The position numbers were made by a program, and so were the translations under genes. This document shows, piece by piece, positions 24,880 through 37,500 of a DNA stretch of 64,000 bases (the stretch's first letter is position 1; every line of letters begins with the position of its first letter). The notes under the pieces were generated by a model. It had not been told where the DNA came from. It was given only the letters and a program-made list of their open reading frames with translations, and searched no databases. Source of the stretch: Membranipora membranacea (taxonomy: Eukaryota; Bryozoa; Gymnolaemata; Cheilostomatida; Membraniporidae); the NCBI GenBank assembly GCA_914767715.1, contig OU612072.1, forward strand, positions 21,578,001-21,642,000. Reading direction: 5' to 3'.

Positions 24880-24975
24880 CCGTCTAACAGGGCACGACAA
24901 GAATCAACAAGGTGTTTGGAAGATTCCGAAAGATAGTTCTCAAATTCCTCCCAGTTCCCGATATTAAACTATTAT
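24880..24975 (-). CDS. Orphan exon-like frame upstream of the KDZ gene
   Basis: Read from the acceptor-like gcaataatag|, the minus strand encodes FNIGNWEEFENYLSES, then SKHLVDSCRALLDGG, a natural-looking composition, with a possible donor ggct|gtaaca. Direct joining to the 24,127 exon would create a stop, so it is either the end of something else or needs one more exon between. It may be the missing N-terminal part of the KDZ protein. Confidence 0.25.
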
Positions 24976-24984
24976 TGCATGATG

Positions 24985-26669
24985 ATTTTCAAATTGATGT
25001 TTTAAGATGATAATATGATCTCATTATGTTGCACACTACTTGTCTTTGATACAGAGTTGAAGAAGTTATCATTTCGATTTAATTCTTGACAATTAAAAAA
25101 TATGTATGGAAAGCTCAAATTCAATTTTTATAGTAGACTGTCATGCACAGTAGGAAATGATCGCAATCCCACATGAGGTTGCTGTTTTAGCTGTCGCAAT
25201 AAGATTAGCATGACCTTTTAAGCGAGGTCACTATAAATGTGCATTGAAATATGTTTTGTCGTAATACTATGGCCATATTGACAAAACATTACTTTGCCAT
25301 ATAAATCGGCTTCCTCTTACGGACAAAACTGCACCATCATTCTGTAATGTTATTTCATAACATTTTTATAACATCCAAATCTACTGTCGCCTGGCGATAT
25401 TGTAACGTTATCAAATAACGTTCTAACAATGTTGGGTAACAACATTTGATAGCTGTGAATCAATAACATTTGACAAAAACATGGCCATAATGTTAAAATG
25501 TGTCCACAGTTTTCGCAATCATAACATCACATAAAAAATGCTCTGGCGAGAAATCTTTAAGGTTATAGAAACGCTATCATACTGGAATAGGAATGTTGCT
25601 GGGCAGTGCAATTCAAGAGTTTAGGAATCGTCATATATCTAATTTCCTCATACTAGGATGCCTACGCCATTTGACTTGCCCAAAGTCATGTGGGGTCTGT
25701 GAAGAGAAGACCACTGGAGAAGATATTTATTTTTATCTCCTCGCTATAACTATCTTTCTCTAGCCGGGAGAAGTGTAATCATTCTCAGATCACTGTGCAA
25801 AATCGGTTCCTATTCAGAGCTTCTTCCGAGCGGGAGAATGATTGTATAAATAGATAAAATTATACCTACATTGTATAACTACAATTGAATTGAATTCAAC
25901 TACATTGAATAATTATAGTTGCATAATTTTGCCAGGAATGTTGTATAATCATTGTATAAAGTGGAATAATGAAGGTATAAACATGATTATTCAGTGTATA
26001 ATCAATGAATAAGAACGGATTTTGCACAGTGGATAGGCTGCACAGGGTTTGTTTTAAAATTCTCCACTCACTCCCTGACAGTAGTATGTAGAATCTGACC
26101 AAACGATTTGAATTTGATTCGTCATAAATGATACGCTATTTAAGGGAAGAATGGTATAGCTAATTGAAAGACCCACTGTTTTCGATCTAATCCTAGGCTG
26201 TTCGCTTTCCCACAGAGACAAATAACAACTCATCCCCATGCTTGCTAAGAGATATGATTGCTCATGGTCACAGTGCAATCCCAAGTGAAAGTCTCTCATC
26301 ATGAGAGAAAGCACATGATCAAGCAGTTGCCTTCTAGAGTAATTAAGGGCACCCCTTTTGTCTTAGGCTCTTGATTACACAATGTGTGTTTGGGTTTTAT
26401 TTTGAGGGCAACGCAGTCCTAGTTGGTTAGCTTGGTCTAAATGTCTTTACTAAGTATAGTAAGATCATAAATGAGACTCTTTGGAAAGACAAAGACAGAG
26501 CAAAATTTTGGATCTCATTTTGTTTGGTTTACCAGAGTCAAAAATACTAAATTTGGGGTTAGCAAACAGGGATACATACAAAGGCCTATAAATAAGTATT
26601 TATTAAACAGGGTTAAGGTCATTGAACAATTTTGTGAGAGTGAGTGACACTATTACTGAGTGAGTGGAA
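24985..26669. other. Intergenic, decayed repeats
   Basis: No exon found. Around 25,350-25,500 the motifs aacatt, ataacgtt and aataacat recur in both orientations, like a decayed inverted-repeat element. Around 25,850-26,000 the word gtataat recurs several times. Confidence 0.35.
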
Positions 26670-26671
26670 TA

Positions 26672-27143
26672 GACAGTTTTCTGAGCTTTTATTTATGCCT
26701 CAATTTGGAGTTGTCCTCTCTCCAGTTTGGTACTTTTAACCCACGCTGAATGAGGGTTATCTTGAAAACCGCTTATGGTAGGATTAAAATGATTTTTGAT
26801 TCAGATTTTGAGACAAGGTTTCCAAATCATTGGGGGCTTGAATGTTGATAAATCTTAATTTTAGTGAAGAAACTCGTGGAAAATTCTGCCACATTGTCTG
26901 CAAAACAGGCAGAAAATGCTATAATTGACTATCCAAATACTAAAATTATTTCCCAAAAACTATGTCCATATGAGTTTTCAATGTAGCAGATGCTGAATCA
27001 AAAATAATTGTTATCCTATTATAAGCGTTTTTCAAAATAACCCTCTTTCAGCACGTTTTTCCTATGCAGTGTGGGTTAAAAGTACCAAACTGGAGAGAGG
27101 AAAACTCCGAATTGAGGCCTAAATCAGAGCTTTGAAAACTGTC
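26672..27143. mobile_element. Complete TA-flanked MITE
   Basis: The left end TAgacagttttctgagc and the right end gctttgaaaactgtcTA are inverted. The match extends inward through gttgtcctctctccagtttg against aaactggagagaggaaaac, about 100 bases in all. The element is about 472 bases, has TA on both sides and no coding capacity. Two partial copies (447-776; 24,642-24,846) define the family. Confidence 0.75.
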
Positions 27144-27679
27144 TATTGTTTATAAATACAAAATTAGTAATAAATTAGGGCAAGGGGTTTTTACTTCTTG
27201 TTATAGCCTAGGCCTACTAAGGGAGCAATCAATTCAATGACTGAATAAGTGAATGAGTTAGATAGATGACACTCTCCATTTCACGGGCCCATGTTAAAAG
27301 TTCTTACCATAATGGAGTTGTTACGAATATTTTCATTGTCTATTGACACTCTCCTTTTCTCGTAGAACACAGAAGAGGAGAGTTCAGAGGTAATGCAACA
27401 TAATGATGGTGGCAATCATGTACAGCCAAAGCTATTAAATTTGGTTACGTTTCTTACTACTATCTATCCATTATTATAGATAGTAGTCACGCACTGCTAG
27501 TCGGTGAAAAAAGTGACTATCTCTTTATCGGTGCAATTAACAGTACATGGAAACAGCTTACACTATCCTTTATCTGACCGCCAAACATGACTAGCCTCCT
27601 TTCCCCCTGCTTTAAAACTGACAGAGAAAAGCTTGCTAAAGTTTAATCAAAGTTTGCTAAAGTTTAATCATCTTTAGGA

Positions 27680-27935
27680 GTAGGAGGTGGCTCAGTTGGT
27701 TAGAGCACCGGACTTCAACACGCAAGTGTTGAAGGTCGTGGGTTCGAATCCCACTGTAGTCCATCTTCTACTGGGGATTGGTTGGTCCCCCTGGTGTGCT
27801 CCGACCTGCCTGCAAACAGAGAGCAAATTGGCGCAGATATTGCGGCCTCGCCAAAAAGGCAATAATATTTCGCCGCCCATACCTCGGGATTGGCTGGTGA
27901 TAAGACATCGGATTTTAATCAACCTTAATCAACCT
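27680..27935 (+). mobile_element. tRNA-derived SINE
   Basis: The A-box-like tggctcagttggttagagc and a perfect B box ggttcgaatcc, spaced as in a tRNA gene, are followed by a non-tRNA body and a tail rich in aatcaacctt. The tRNA part does not fold as a functional tRNA because the anticodon arm is too long. The open frames on both strands here are accidental. The direct repeat aaagtttaatca just upstream may reflect insertion. Confidence 0.75.
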
Positions 27936-27939
27936 TTTA

Positions 27940-29038
27940 AAAATGAAAGTGACAGCTGAGCAAATTCGCAGTAACAAGCCTTAGCGTGCCTTCACAGGCA
28001 GATCGAAGTGGTATTCATGACCCGAATTAGTCTAAAGACTGCTGCGAAATAATTAATCAAGAACCTTGATCACAATATACCCCAATCTCTACTATAGCTT
28101 CTGGAAAATGGGGTATCTCGGAAGCTTTGTTAGAACTCAGTAATATCCTTCTTGATAGCAATTTCCTGAAACATCAAATTTTCCCGAGCCAAACCAATTT
28201 CAGGATTAAATCTGTTTCCAAAGGAACAGAACCAGGCCATAGAAATAACAGGTCCTTACCCATAGGTATGAGAGGGCTCTTTACCTTATTCTCTCTGACA
28301 TAACACACTTTGGGTACAGGGGAAACCCTGACAATTATTAATTTAATTAAGGTTTTGTCACCATTGGGTTTTGTATTTAGATTGATAATAAGGTAAAATA
28401 TAGGACAACTTCAGCTTTACTACCAATGTTGCTGTGAGTTTCTAAGCAATCAATTAAGGAGTAGTAACATTTTCTAAAAAGAAAGGAAGTAGGGGTTCTA
28501 AGAACTAAGTAGGGTAGCACAGCTCCCTGACTAACCTCTGCCTCTAACCCCAATGTAATAAATTTTGACCACGCATCACACAATGAATCAATGGGATCGT
28601 GAGGTATAATTTTAAGTAGCTTCTGTCACTATAATCACTAAGGGTCCATACTGTAAAGTAGTACGACCTGGTTTTACTTGTAAGTTAATTAGACACAGGA
28701 ATCTTTTTTCTTGTCATACTTCTTATGATGAAGACACGAAGAAGTCAACACCAGCTCAGCATACGCTCCTCTTTTAGTCTTAGTCGGATAAACCAGCCTA
28801 TTGAATGGAAGAGATACAGAAATCAGCTGACAGTTTTGAAGCTAATCTATGAAGCTTTTAAAATATGTAAAACGACTAAGAGCAGGCATAGGCGGTTCAG
28901 CAGTGCTGTTCTATTTATAGTATAAAATATCTAATATTGTATCACTCACGGGGGTATCTTGGTGATGACAATGAGACTCAGAGTGGGGTATCTACTCTCC
29001 TCGATCAATCTGTGTGTGAGTCTTTGCTTTAAGTCACT
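27940..29038. other. Intergenic stretch
   Basis: No exon, repeat family or regulatory element that I could support. It borders the 3' end of the HYR-like gene. Confidence 0.35.
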
Positions 29039-30500
29039 TTAAGGCATTTCTTTGACTGTACCATTGAAGGTTACATCAGTAGACCAGATAATTGTCAGAG
29101 TATCGCTCTCACAGCTCAGCTTAGCCTGAGAACCAGCTTGTGGGCTGCAATCTATAAACAATTGGAATATTCATGTTGATTATGGCTCAAATTAGAATGT
29201 TCCAGACAAGAAGCTATATCAACTCAAGCCTCCATTTTAAAATAAAGATAACTATCACTCCGAAAATTGCAACACATGTACATAAATCATCTCGAAAATG
29301 TGAAAAGGTTGGTCTTTTTCGTTGTTTTGGAAGGCGTTAAATATGATAATAACATTGAATTCCATATCTGGAATAGCATCATTAGCTTTCTTTTGCAAAA
29401 CAAAGGGCTTGCAAAAATAGCCAGTCCCTAGTAGCAATCTAGAAATGCCCTAATCATCGACACTGTATGGGGTATAATTACTGTTTGCAATTTTGTAAAC
29501 AAGACAATTTCTCAGGCTAATTATTTATGCTACTAGGGACAGCCAATCAGATAACAGTCAGATGGTTCCCTGTGTTTAGTGTCCTAACCTTATAACGCTA
29601 TGATACCATTTCCATTCTAAGAGAAGAATCTAATTCAGTGGATAATAAGTAATAATGAGAAAGAAAACAACTTGACTGGGGTAACACATATCCATGTCTC
29701 AACCTCATCAGTATTACCCATTTAGATTTGCTACATGACACAAAACTAAAAACCTGTGATTACTGCAAGAAATAAAATAATGGCATCAAATGTTTTGTGA
29801 AGTTTGATTGTGGTTGTTCATGAAGCAGCGAAGATAAGCCCGAATGACTGCAACCAAACCGTCCTCAAACAAGCTTAGCAAGATTAATGCAATTAAATTG
29901 TTAAATTAAAAAAAATGTTAGGTGTTTCCCTTGTTTGATTCCTATTATTCGTTATTATTATCCACTCACCTCCTTGACATATTTCTCTTATCTGGTTTAC
30001 ATTACCATCAGCAAGGCTTCTAAGGGTAGATATGGCTACATTATCAGTCAACAATGAACACTTAATGTCATACTCAGCAACAAATTCGCCTCATCAACAA
30101 ATAGTCTAAAAGAGTAAAAATTAGCTTAAAATTTGTATTGGACCTTGATGATAATTATTCAAGCATTGGCTCATCTAACGGATATAACGGACAACTGTTG
30201 ATAATATCTCTTGAACATGCAACATTAAACCATTGTTCAAAGCAAATGGAGAAATCACACATTACCACTCTGCCAGTGCATGAATGAATAATTATGATAT
30301 GTACCTTTTATCTCTATTTTCAATGAACAGTTTGTTGTATCTCCGTATATATGGTAATTGTAGACTCCAATAGGTAGTTATAGTCTTTGTCTTGCGCAAT
30401 CTAGTGGAAGATCCACAACAGACAGTCCAGTAGAAGATGAAACAACTTCTCTGATGACGTCGGGACACTTCTCAGTTTCAGGCTTTGTACCAGAAAAACG
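29039..30500 (-). pseudogene. HYR-like extracellular gene, 3' part, with in-frame stop
   Basis: Three exons join in phase 1, as usual for extracellular modules: about 30,500-30,305; 30,089-29,970; 29,151-29,039 (TAA). The first encodes EKCPDVIREV..., then LPIGVYNYHIYGDTTNCSL and KIEIKG. CPD at the front and P-G-Y..GD..N-C-S-L-I at the end resemble a hyalin repeat (HYR), but shorter than usual. The second exon encodes EFVAEYDIKCSLLTDNVAIS, then a helical stretch. The third encodes SCESDTLTIIWSTDVTFNGT and stops. TAA at 30,378-30,380 lies inside the HYR-like part, so the copy looks broken unless an exon boundary lies there. The acceptor of the middle exon (gatgag|) lies just behind a better-looking one (ctcttttag|) that would give stops. 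The 5' end is not visible. HYR domains act in cell adhesion and matrix proteins. Confidence 0.45.
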
Positions 30501-32563
30501 GATGCAAATGTACTTCTACTTGTATTACACTCAGAATACTAAAGTAGGAAAACTGTTGAGCTGAGTGGATAACTGTGGAATCATAGCAGTGAATTCATGA
30601 GTAAAAAGACCAAAAAGTATCTAACGACTGAAAATAAACAAGAATTTGAGCTAGGCTGAAAAATTGAATATGAAATCGATCACAGTAATAATCATCCATT
30701 TTTTTGTCATATTAAATATGCATATGAGCTAAAGTACATTAAGTGTACCATGTCACAGATGACTTTGGGCTGGTGCCACTGACTGCTCCAGGGTAATAAG
30801 GTAACTGCTTCGGAATTGCCCTCTCACGTTAAAACCTTCCAAAATGAAGAGTTGCCCTCTCTCTTCGAATTTTCACAGGCTTTGATATGATTGGCCCATT
30901 ACATCTTACTTTTTTCTTATTGGCCTGTTCAATAACTTCATACTGATTACAATATCTGTGTTGGGGAACACTGAGTTAGTTATCGATATTGCTAGTAGTC
31001 AACTTTCTGAACAGCAGTCAGACTCAGTGGCACCAATCAGTTACTTCACAGACACATAAGACCACGATGAAGAGATGATGAGCCAACTCAGCTTCACAAG
31101 AAGAAGAAGAATGAAATTAGAACAGCTGTGAATGGGCTTGATTGAATCAATTTGTTGTAGCTCTCAGGTAAATAAATGTTATTTAGTATTTATATTTGGT
31201 ACACTACTATTCTACTACTCAGTTGTGAGTGAAAAATGAGTAGACTAACTAAGAAGTCTAGCTAGTAACTGTTAGTTACTATCACTACTAGTAGCTTTCT
31301 GTAGTTTACCAATGGTACCAGTCCAATGTACATGTGCAGTGTAATATCAAGCAAGGAGAAGGACTCCTAAGAGTTGTAAGAGGGGGGGGGGGGGAAGGCT
31401 CATACAAGTCAAAGGAGTTTACTCCTTACTCCTCGCTTTGTTGTTTGTTGGTGGTGGCATGTTTAGGTGGGCAACTCTTGTGCAACTAATTGTCTAGAAC
31501 TGTTATTGCTAATCTACTATGGCTACGTGTAGTGTAGGCCTACATACTTTAAATTGTAAGGAAATGCCCCCTCTCTTTACTACAACTACACTATAGCCTA
31601 TGTAGGCTGGGTCTTGTATTTGTATAAAGTGTGTGCATAGGCTTTGCCTCGGCGCAACTGACGGATCATTATTGCTTTATGTCAACTATTCCCAACTGTC
31701 TGAGACTGGTGGGGTCACCCTTAAATACAAACAGCAAAACTATATACATATTAGTATACACTTTATTTACTGATCAAGCATGCGCATATAAGACCAAGTG
31801 GTACATCATCATCTAGCTTAGTAGGCGAGACCTGCTTTTAGCTTCATTCGAGAATTGGCCACTAATCAATTGAACTATGCTCACTCTTGTGTGAACTATT
31901 TGCGAGCAAATTTATCTAAGGAGCGAGGATATTGAGCATTTAAGTTGTAATGATCTGTTGGTTTACAAAGCACAGCTCATGCTAATTGAAATATTCCCTG
32001 GTCTATAATGTAATAAAGAATATACCAACCCCGATCACCAGAGGAAGGAAACCAGTGCAGACCTTGCCTTTTGCCAATGGTATTGAATTCAAATGATTTG
32101 TTGGCTGTACAGAGTCTCAACTGCGTCACAGTGGTCATTTCATTATAATAAGCAGTGATCGGGGAGGGGGGCGGATTGCATATAATATTACATGTGTGGG
32201 CTCTTTGAGTTGCAAGCATGTACTTCGCCTTAATTCAAGGTCAACCACTGACAACCATTGGTTATAGTGGTCTGTAGTTGGAGAGTGGAGAAATTGGTTA
32301 CTGAGAGAAACTAGACCATTGCCAGCTTGCACACAATTGCAAAAGTTTCCCAAATCTAAATCTTCATCAATAGAATGGTGTATTCAAGTGTTGTAGCGGT
32401 ACTAGCTCTCTAGAGTATAACGCTGGTTTAATTATTCGTCTTGTTAATTTGGGAAAAAAGTAGATAGGCCTAGATACAAGAAATGACTCCTTTTGATTGC
32501 AGATTTTTTTGTATTTTAGTCTACATTGTAAAGCAACACAGACCGCAGAATAGTACTGAGAAC
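30501..32563. other. Intergenic, with repeat copy at 31,190-31,320
   Basis: Mostly featureless. 31,190-31,320 carries actaactaagaagtctagct and atcactactagtagc, also found at 34,465-34,530, so it is a dispersed repeat. A G run lies at 31,382-31,394. Confidence 0.4.
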
Positions 32564-32569
32564 AGTACA

Positions 32570-33544
32570 ATGAAGAAGAGAGTGTTTGGGTGCTTTATAG
32601 CAGATGTGATACAACTCGTAGTATCAATAGTCGTTCAGCTTACTCAATTCAAACAGGTAAGCAGACAATCAAATTTTCAATTTCGGTTGTAAAATTTGAT
32701 TAAGTTGCAGCAGGGAACTGACCCAGAAAGGCTTGAGATGGCTGGGGTTATAAGCATCGATATCTCCACTGTTACACTTGCATCGAGCATCGTTAGTAAT
32801 ATAATGAAATAAATGTCAGGTGATATGTGTAGGCTAACTGATGATAATTGCGTCGGTGTAATCGTTGAAGTATCATGGCATGAATTTGGTAAAAACTGCT
32901 TGAACACTGGCAGGCCTCAGCAAGAATTTTTCATTGAAGCCGGCCAGTTAGTGTAATTAGGAGTTCAGTGACTATCAGAGTTGTGCTCTTTTTTTCATGG
33001 AGGGAACAACTCATTCCATCTCGCAACATCAAGTCACCTCTTCCCTATATTCCACCCTCCTTGCCACAGCTCATTATCTTGAATGATCATTTTAGTTACA
33101 AATTTGCTGGCGTTATGTGCTGATCAAACCTATAGATCGAGTGTTTCCATTCCAAGACACCAGATATAAAATTTCACAAACTTCTTCACCAACGGCTGGC
33201 AAATCTGTTTCCATCATAGGGATTGTAGATGTAACCAGGTCTTTAAGTGTTGTGTTATTTGTAATTTGGCAACATGCTAGAATCAGGCTCTCAATGCAGA
33301 GAAAATTGAAGGGTCCAGGGATGAACCTTGTAGCAGCAAAGCCTTGTTATAAGACTGCAAATAATTTGAATGCAAATAATGTACTTAGGACATTGGAATG
33401 TATTATATTCATACTTTATCACATCATCAACTAAATATTTGTTGCAGAGAATACAGGAGAAAGACTGATTCAGTATTGCATGATGATGGCAGAGTTACGG
33501 ATCAGAACCTTTGGTGGTTTGAATTCTGTCCTGAGAAATCTTGA
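32570..33544 (+). CDS. Small three-exon gene, family unknown
   Basis: Exons 32,570-32,656 (ATG; donor cag|gtaagc), 33,096-33,238 (acceptor atcattttag|; donor ccag|gtcttt) and 33,448-33,544 (acceptor gttgcag|; ends TGA) join with consistent phases 0 and 2. The product is about 109 residues. It starts MKKRVFGCFIADVIQLVVSI (hydrophobic), continues KPIDRVFPFQDTRYKISQTS, and ends in a charged segment with NLWWFEFCPEKS. The second donor is weak, and the frame is also open upstream of the ATG, so an earlier exon may exist. The third exon is open in a second frame as well. No family recognised. Confidence 0.4.
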
Positions 33545-33724
33545 TGTACCGAGTGAGTGTCTGAGTGTCAAATAGTTACATTATTATGATTCATGATGGG
33601 TCATGATATACTCTTCGCTACCCTGACGCAGTGATCATTTGTATTTGATTGTCCAAATCAAGGATACCATCGGTAGCCTAACTGGTAACCATATCTCATA
33701 CTCATTGAAAGACCCCCCTCCCTC

Positions 33725-33801
33725 CCTTCACCTGCTATCTACCTTATCAACCTAATTAGTGGTTAACTAATTAGTTTGATAAGGTAGATTGCAGGTGAAG
33801 G
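33725..33801. repeat. Inverted repeat, about 37-bp arms
   Basis: ccttcacctgctatctacct pairs with aggtagattgcaggtgaagg around a short AT loop. The arms extend into a flanking C-rich tract on the left and a G run on the right. It looks like a small foldback element. Confidence 0.7.
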
Positions 33802-34399
33802 AAGGGGGGGGGGGGTGAATGAAATGATAATGAAATCTGTCTCTTAAAGTATTGTCAATTGTTCGATTGTGGTTATCATGGGGCATTTAACTTCCCAACA
33901 TATGTTGGTGTGTGGGTAATTCTAGGTCACAGGCCCTAAAAAAAATTAAACAGCATAAAACTTGTTTCTAATTTATAGTCAACTAAACGTATAGCCTTGG
34001 GAGTAAGTATTAGCTAAAGTTTAGTTTAGCTAGTCTTGAGATGACTTAATGTAAGCTAGCATTAAATTTTGGCTAGTGAAGGTTGAAGTCCATAAAAAGA
34101 AAAAAGGGTGGGCGTATGTTTGCTACTCTTGAAGTTAGCTTTTTCAAGCCTGCGCAAAATGAAGAAAATTTCCTCCTATGAATACTTTACTCCTCTATGG
34201 AACTTTTTATGAACATTATATCTGCTTGATTTTGATAACTGTACCTTACATTTTAGAACGTACCTGAGGCATTGGATTAGCAGGATGTTGGCACCTATTG
34301 ACATTTGACTACCGCGTCAAACAACTTGAAGGCAGTTAGTGTAGGAAGAACAAGTATTCATCAGATAAAGTGGTAAGCTACTCTCACACTACTCTGTAA

Positions 34400-34468
34400 G
34401 TCTACTCATTCTTCACAACTGAGTAGTAGAGTAGTACTCTACTACTCATTCGTGAAGAATGAGTAGAC
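34400..34468. repeat. Palindrome within a dispersed repeat
   Basis: gtctactcattcttcac pairs with gtgaagaatgagtagac, with an inner ctgagtagtagagta against tactctactactcat. The flanking sequence matches 31,190-31,320. It is probably the end of a non-autonomous element. Confidence 0.65.
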
Positions 34469-34539
34469 TAACTAAGAAGTCTAGCTAGTAACTGTTAGTT
34501 ATTATCACTACTAGTAGCCTTCAGTAGTTTGCCAATCAG

Positions 34540-37500
34540 GGGCGTCTTTCAATTAGAAAGAGCGATACTTTACTAAAGCAATTTATCACTATCGCATCAC
34601 TCAAAATTATTGCCCACTTGGTCTTTCAATTAGACAAAATCACTCCCAAATCGCTCGCTCAGAATGTATATAGTTCAATCATTGACTGAACGATTTGAAA
34701 GTGAGACCCCTAGCAGGTATTGCTCACTCACCTGGTGAGCGATCATATTGTGATTTTAGTTTTTAAGTGTTGTGTTATTTGTAATTTGTTAAAATGTTAG
34801 AATCCAGCTCCAAATGCAATGATCTCAGTGCCCTAACTTCATATCTAGATAGGGTGAAAGAAAGAGGGCTTACACGGTTTTCATCAGTAATAATACATCT
34901 GGTAAAAAAATCCAAAACTAAGAATTGCGAAAAAATTTCATCCTCAGCCATTCATATTTGTTGAGCCGACCTCAGCTGTTTCAGGGGAAACAATTGGTCC
35001 ATAGTCAATATGTTATATAATATGTGCCGAAATGTGAGTTGCTGGCAGTCAATGTAACATTGTGTATACCCCAAGAGAGTTAAGTATTTGCAGCAGGGAA
35101 AATTCACAAATAGCTACATTTAAAGCAAGCTAACATTTGCTCTCATTTCTTCATATAGACTCCCTACTCCGCTAGAGGAGTAATATTTACTGCAAATCAT
35201 CTTTAGACAACTATCCTGAATATTATGTAAGATCAAGTTTATAGTCCTATTGTATTTAGAGTGATATATGAATATCTCAAAAAACTCAATATTCACACCC
35301 GTATATATATATATATATATAATATGTGGTTTTAGATCAGAAGATGATTTGATGGTATTCAGTAGCTAATAAACCATGGCTTCCCGCCAGAAATTGCCAG
35401 AAGATTAAACCGTGAGTTACTTCAATACCATTGGACCCCACTTTCAATGATGGGATTACTCTAATGGAGTAATGTTAGTTCAATAGGAAAAGTTTGCATT
35501 TCGAGAAAATGGCTTGAAGTAATAAAATTATGGCTAGCCAACATTTTCTCAACTCCGTCACTTGACATTAACTTCCAGTGGGTGACCTCACGTTCAAAGT
35601 TTTAAGATATTTGGGTTTTAATGAGCTCATTGGATGGTTGTGACAGGGTTGTCACATCCAATTCTTGAGAAAGGCACCCAAGTCCCTTCGGCGTTCACCT
35701 CTATTACAAAAACTAAGTGCAGACAACCATTGCAGTACTAACAGTCTGCTGAATAACAATAAAAAAAGCATGGCTGTAAATGCTGTTGGCAAATTCCCAC
35801 ATGATTATAATATAAGTTGTATGTCAATTAAAATATTTTCACCCCTGCATTTCCGGTTGCTCCAATCCTAGTAAAATCCAAGTAAAACGATGTTGTCTTG
35901 TGTTGATGGCTGGAGGGGGAGCAGCTCCAAATATATGCAAATTAGATTAAAATTTTTCTTGAGGTAGAGAATGTTTTACTTTTTGTCTCCATGCTCAGTA
36001 AATAACCTAACAAAGAGTCAAGTAGATGTCGAGCACATAGTGCTTGCTTTCCAATCTAGTCAATGCAATGTCACAGTGATGTTATGTCATTATCCCTATC
36101 GTTTTATCCAATTTTTCTGCATTTGGATTCGCTTCTTTGTGTCACCAGTAAAATGGGAGGAACTTGAAATGTAGGCATTTATCACAGAACTTGTAATGGT
36201 TCTGGATCAAAGAAAGAAGAAATATGTCTTCATCCAACAAACTTAATATATTGATCGCCAACCACCCAACCAACGCTACTCCATATTGAAAAGTTTCCCC
36301 ACTCCTGATTGCTAAAATGAATTATTCTGAGCCATGATTTTTGCGTCATATTGTGTACTCTGATCTAAACTTCAACAGTGCCTCTGTTAGAAGGGAATTA
36401 GGGGGGGGGGGGGGGTTATTGTATGACACCTGAAGCTTTTGAACAAACCATCGGAGTGAGCATTTGCTAATGTTGTTTCACTTTGGGCCTGACACTGAGC
36501 TTATATATATTATATCTGCTTTCGCTTTGCATACTTTTGTCTTTTGTGATAGTATGGTACTTCAAAAAGTGCTGTTTTGATGTGGCCGCGTGGGCCTACA
36601 TACATCTCAATTCGGAGTTTAGTGGACAGTCATAGCTTCATCATATTCTATAGACGGCATACAATAGATAGCTGTCAGGAGGTCATTTCTCACAGATATA
36701 CATATATGGTGTCCCAAACTCCGCACATAATTTTTTTCTACAACAATCTTACCGTTTTTTTGACTTCACATCATGAAATTTCTACATACAAGATTATTTT
36801 TTACAGTTTTACTATTTGGAAGAGTGAACGTAGAATGGGGACAGTGACTCAGAAGATATACGACAGAGCATCATACTCAGCAGTTTTCTCATACCTTGTC
36901 ACCCACCACCAATAACTCCAGCTTCAAAGAAGCACACTCTGCTGATGCTCTCTTTGTTACACTTGGAACTGAAGTTGTGAAGACACCAGGGACAAATACC
37001 CCCCCCCCCCCCACCCAAGGTATGTATGGGCTTGAATGATCACCGATGCTTATCTATCAATATTTTGGGAGTCACCAGCAAAATTATTATGTCAAACAAT
37101 GTAATCCTCTGATTCATGATTGTTGCTTCATCACTTAGACCGTATTATATATAGTTTTTTTGGTGATGGGTTGCGGTAAATATCGAATATACCAAATATA
37201 TCAAATTGAGGATACTTTAGCCAGCGACACGTTGACACCCTCCCCCTAATTTAGCCACAATCGCTCTGAAAGTATGACACGGTGATTGATATACATTTTT
37301 CTTCTTTTCAGACTATAATTGAGACTCATGGTGGTATAGAGCGGACACCAGTCATGACACATCAAATATGCACCATAAGCACCTCCTCCGATAGTGAACT
37401 GTCACAAAAGTCACACTCTTACACACAGAAAAATGATAGCGTTAGTTTGACGAACTGAAAGTATCATTTTAATATTATCGTCATTTTGGCTTCAAACATA

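Noticed and set aside
8500-25000. Terminal inverted repeats enclosing both the chromodomain and KDZ genes
   Set aside because: Looked for by eye on both sides; no convincing matching pair was found.
27680-27760. Functional tRNA gene
   Set aside because: A and B boxes are present but the cloverleaf does not form because of extra bases in the anticodon region.
27687-27959. 90-codon frame and its antisense
   Set aside because: Both lie inside the tRNA-derived SINE.
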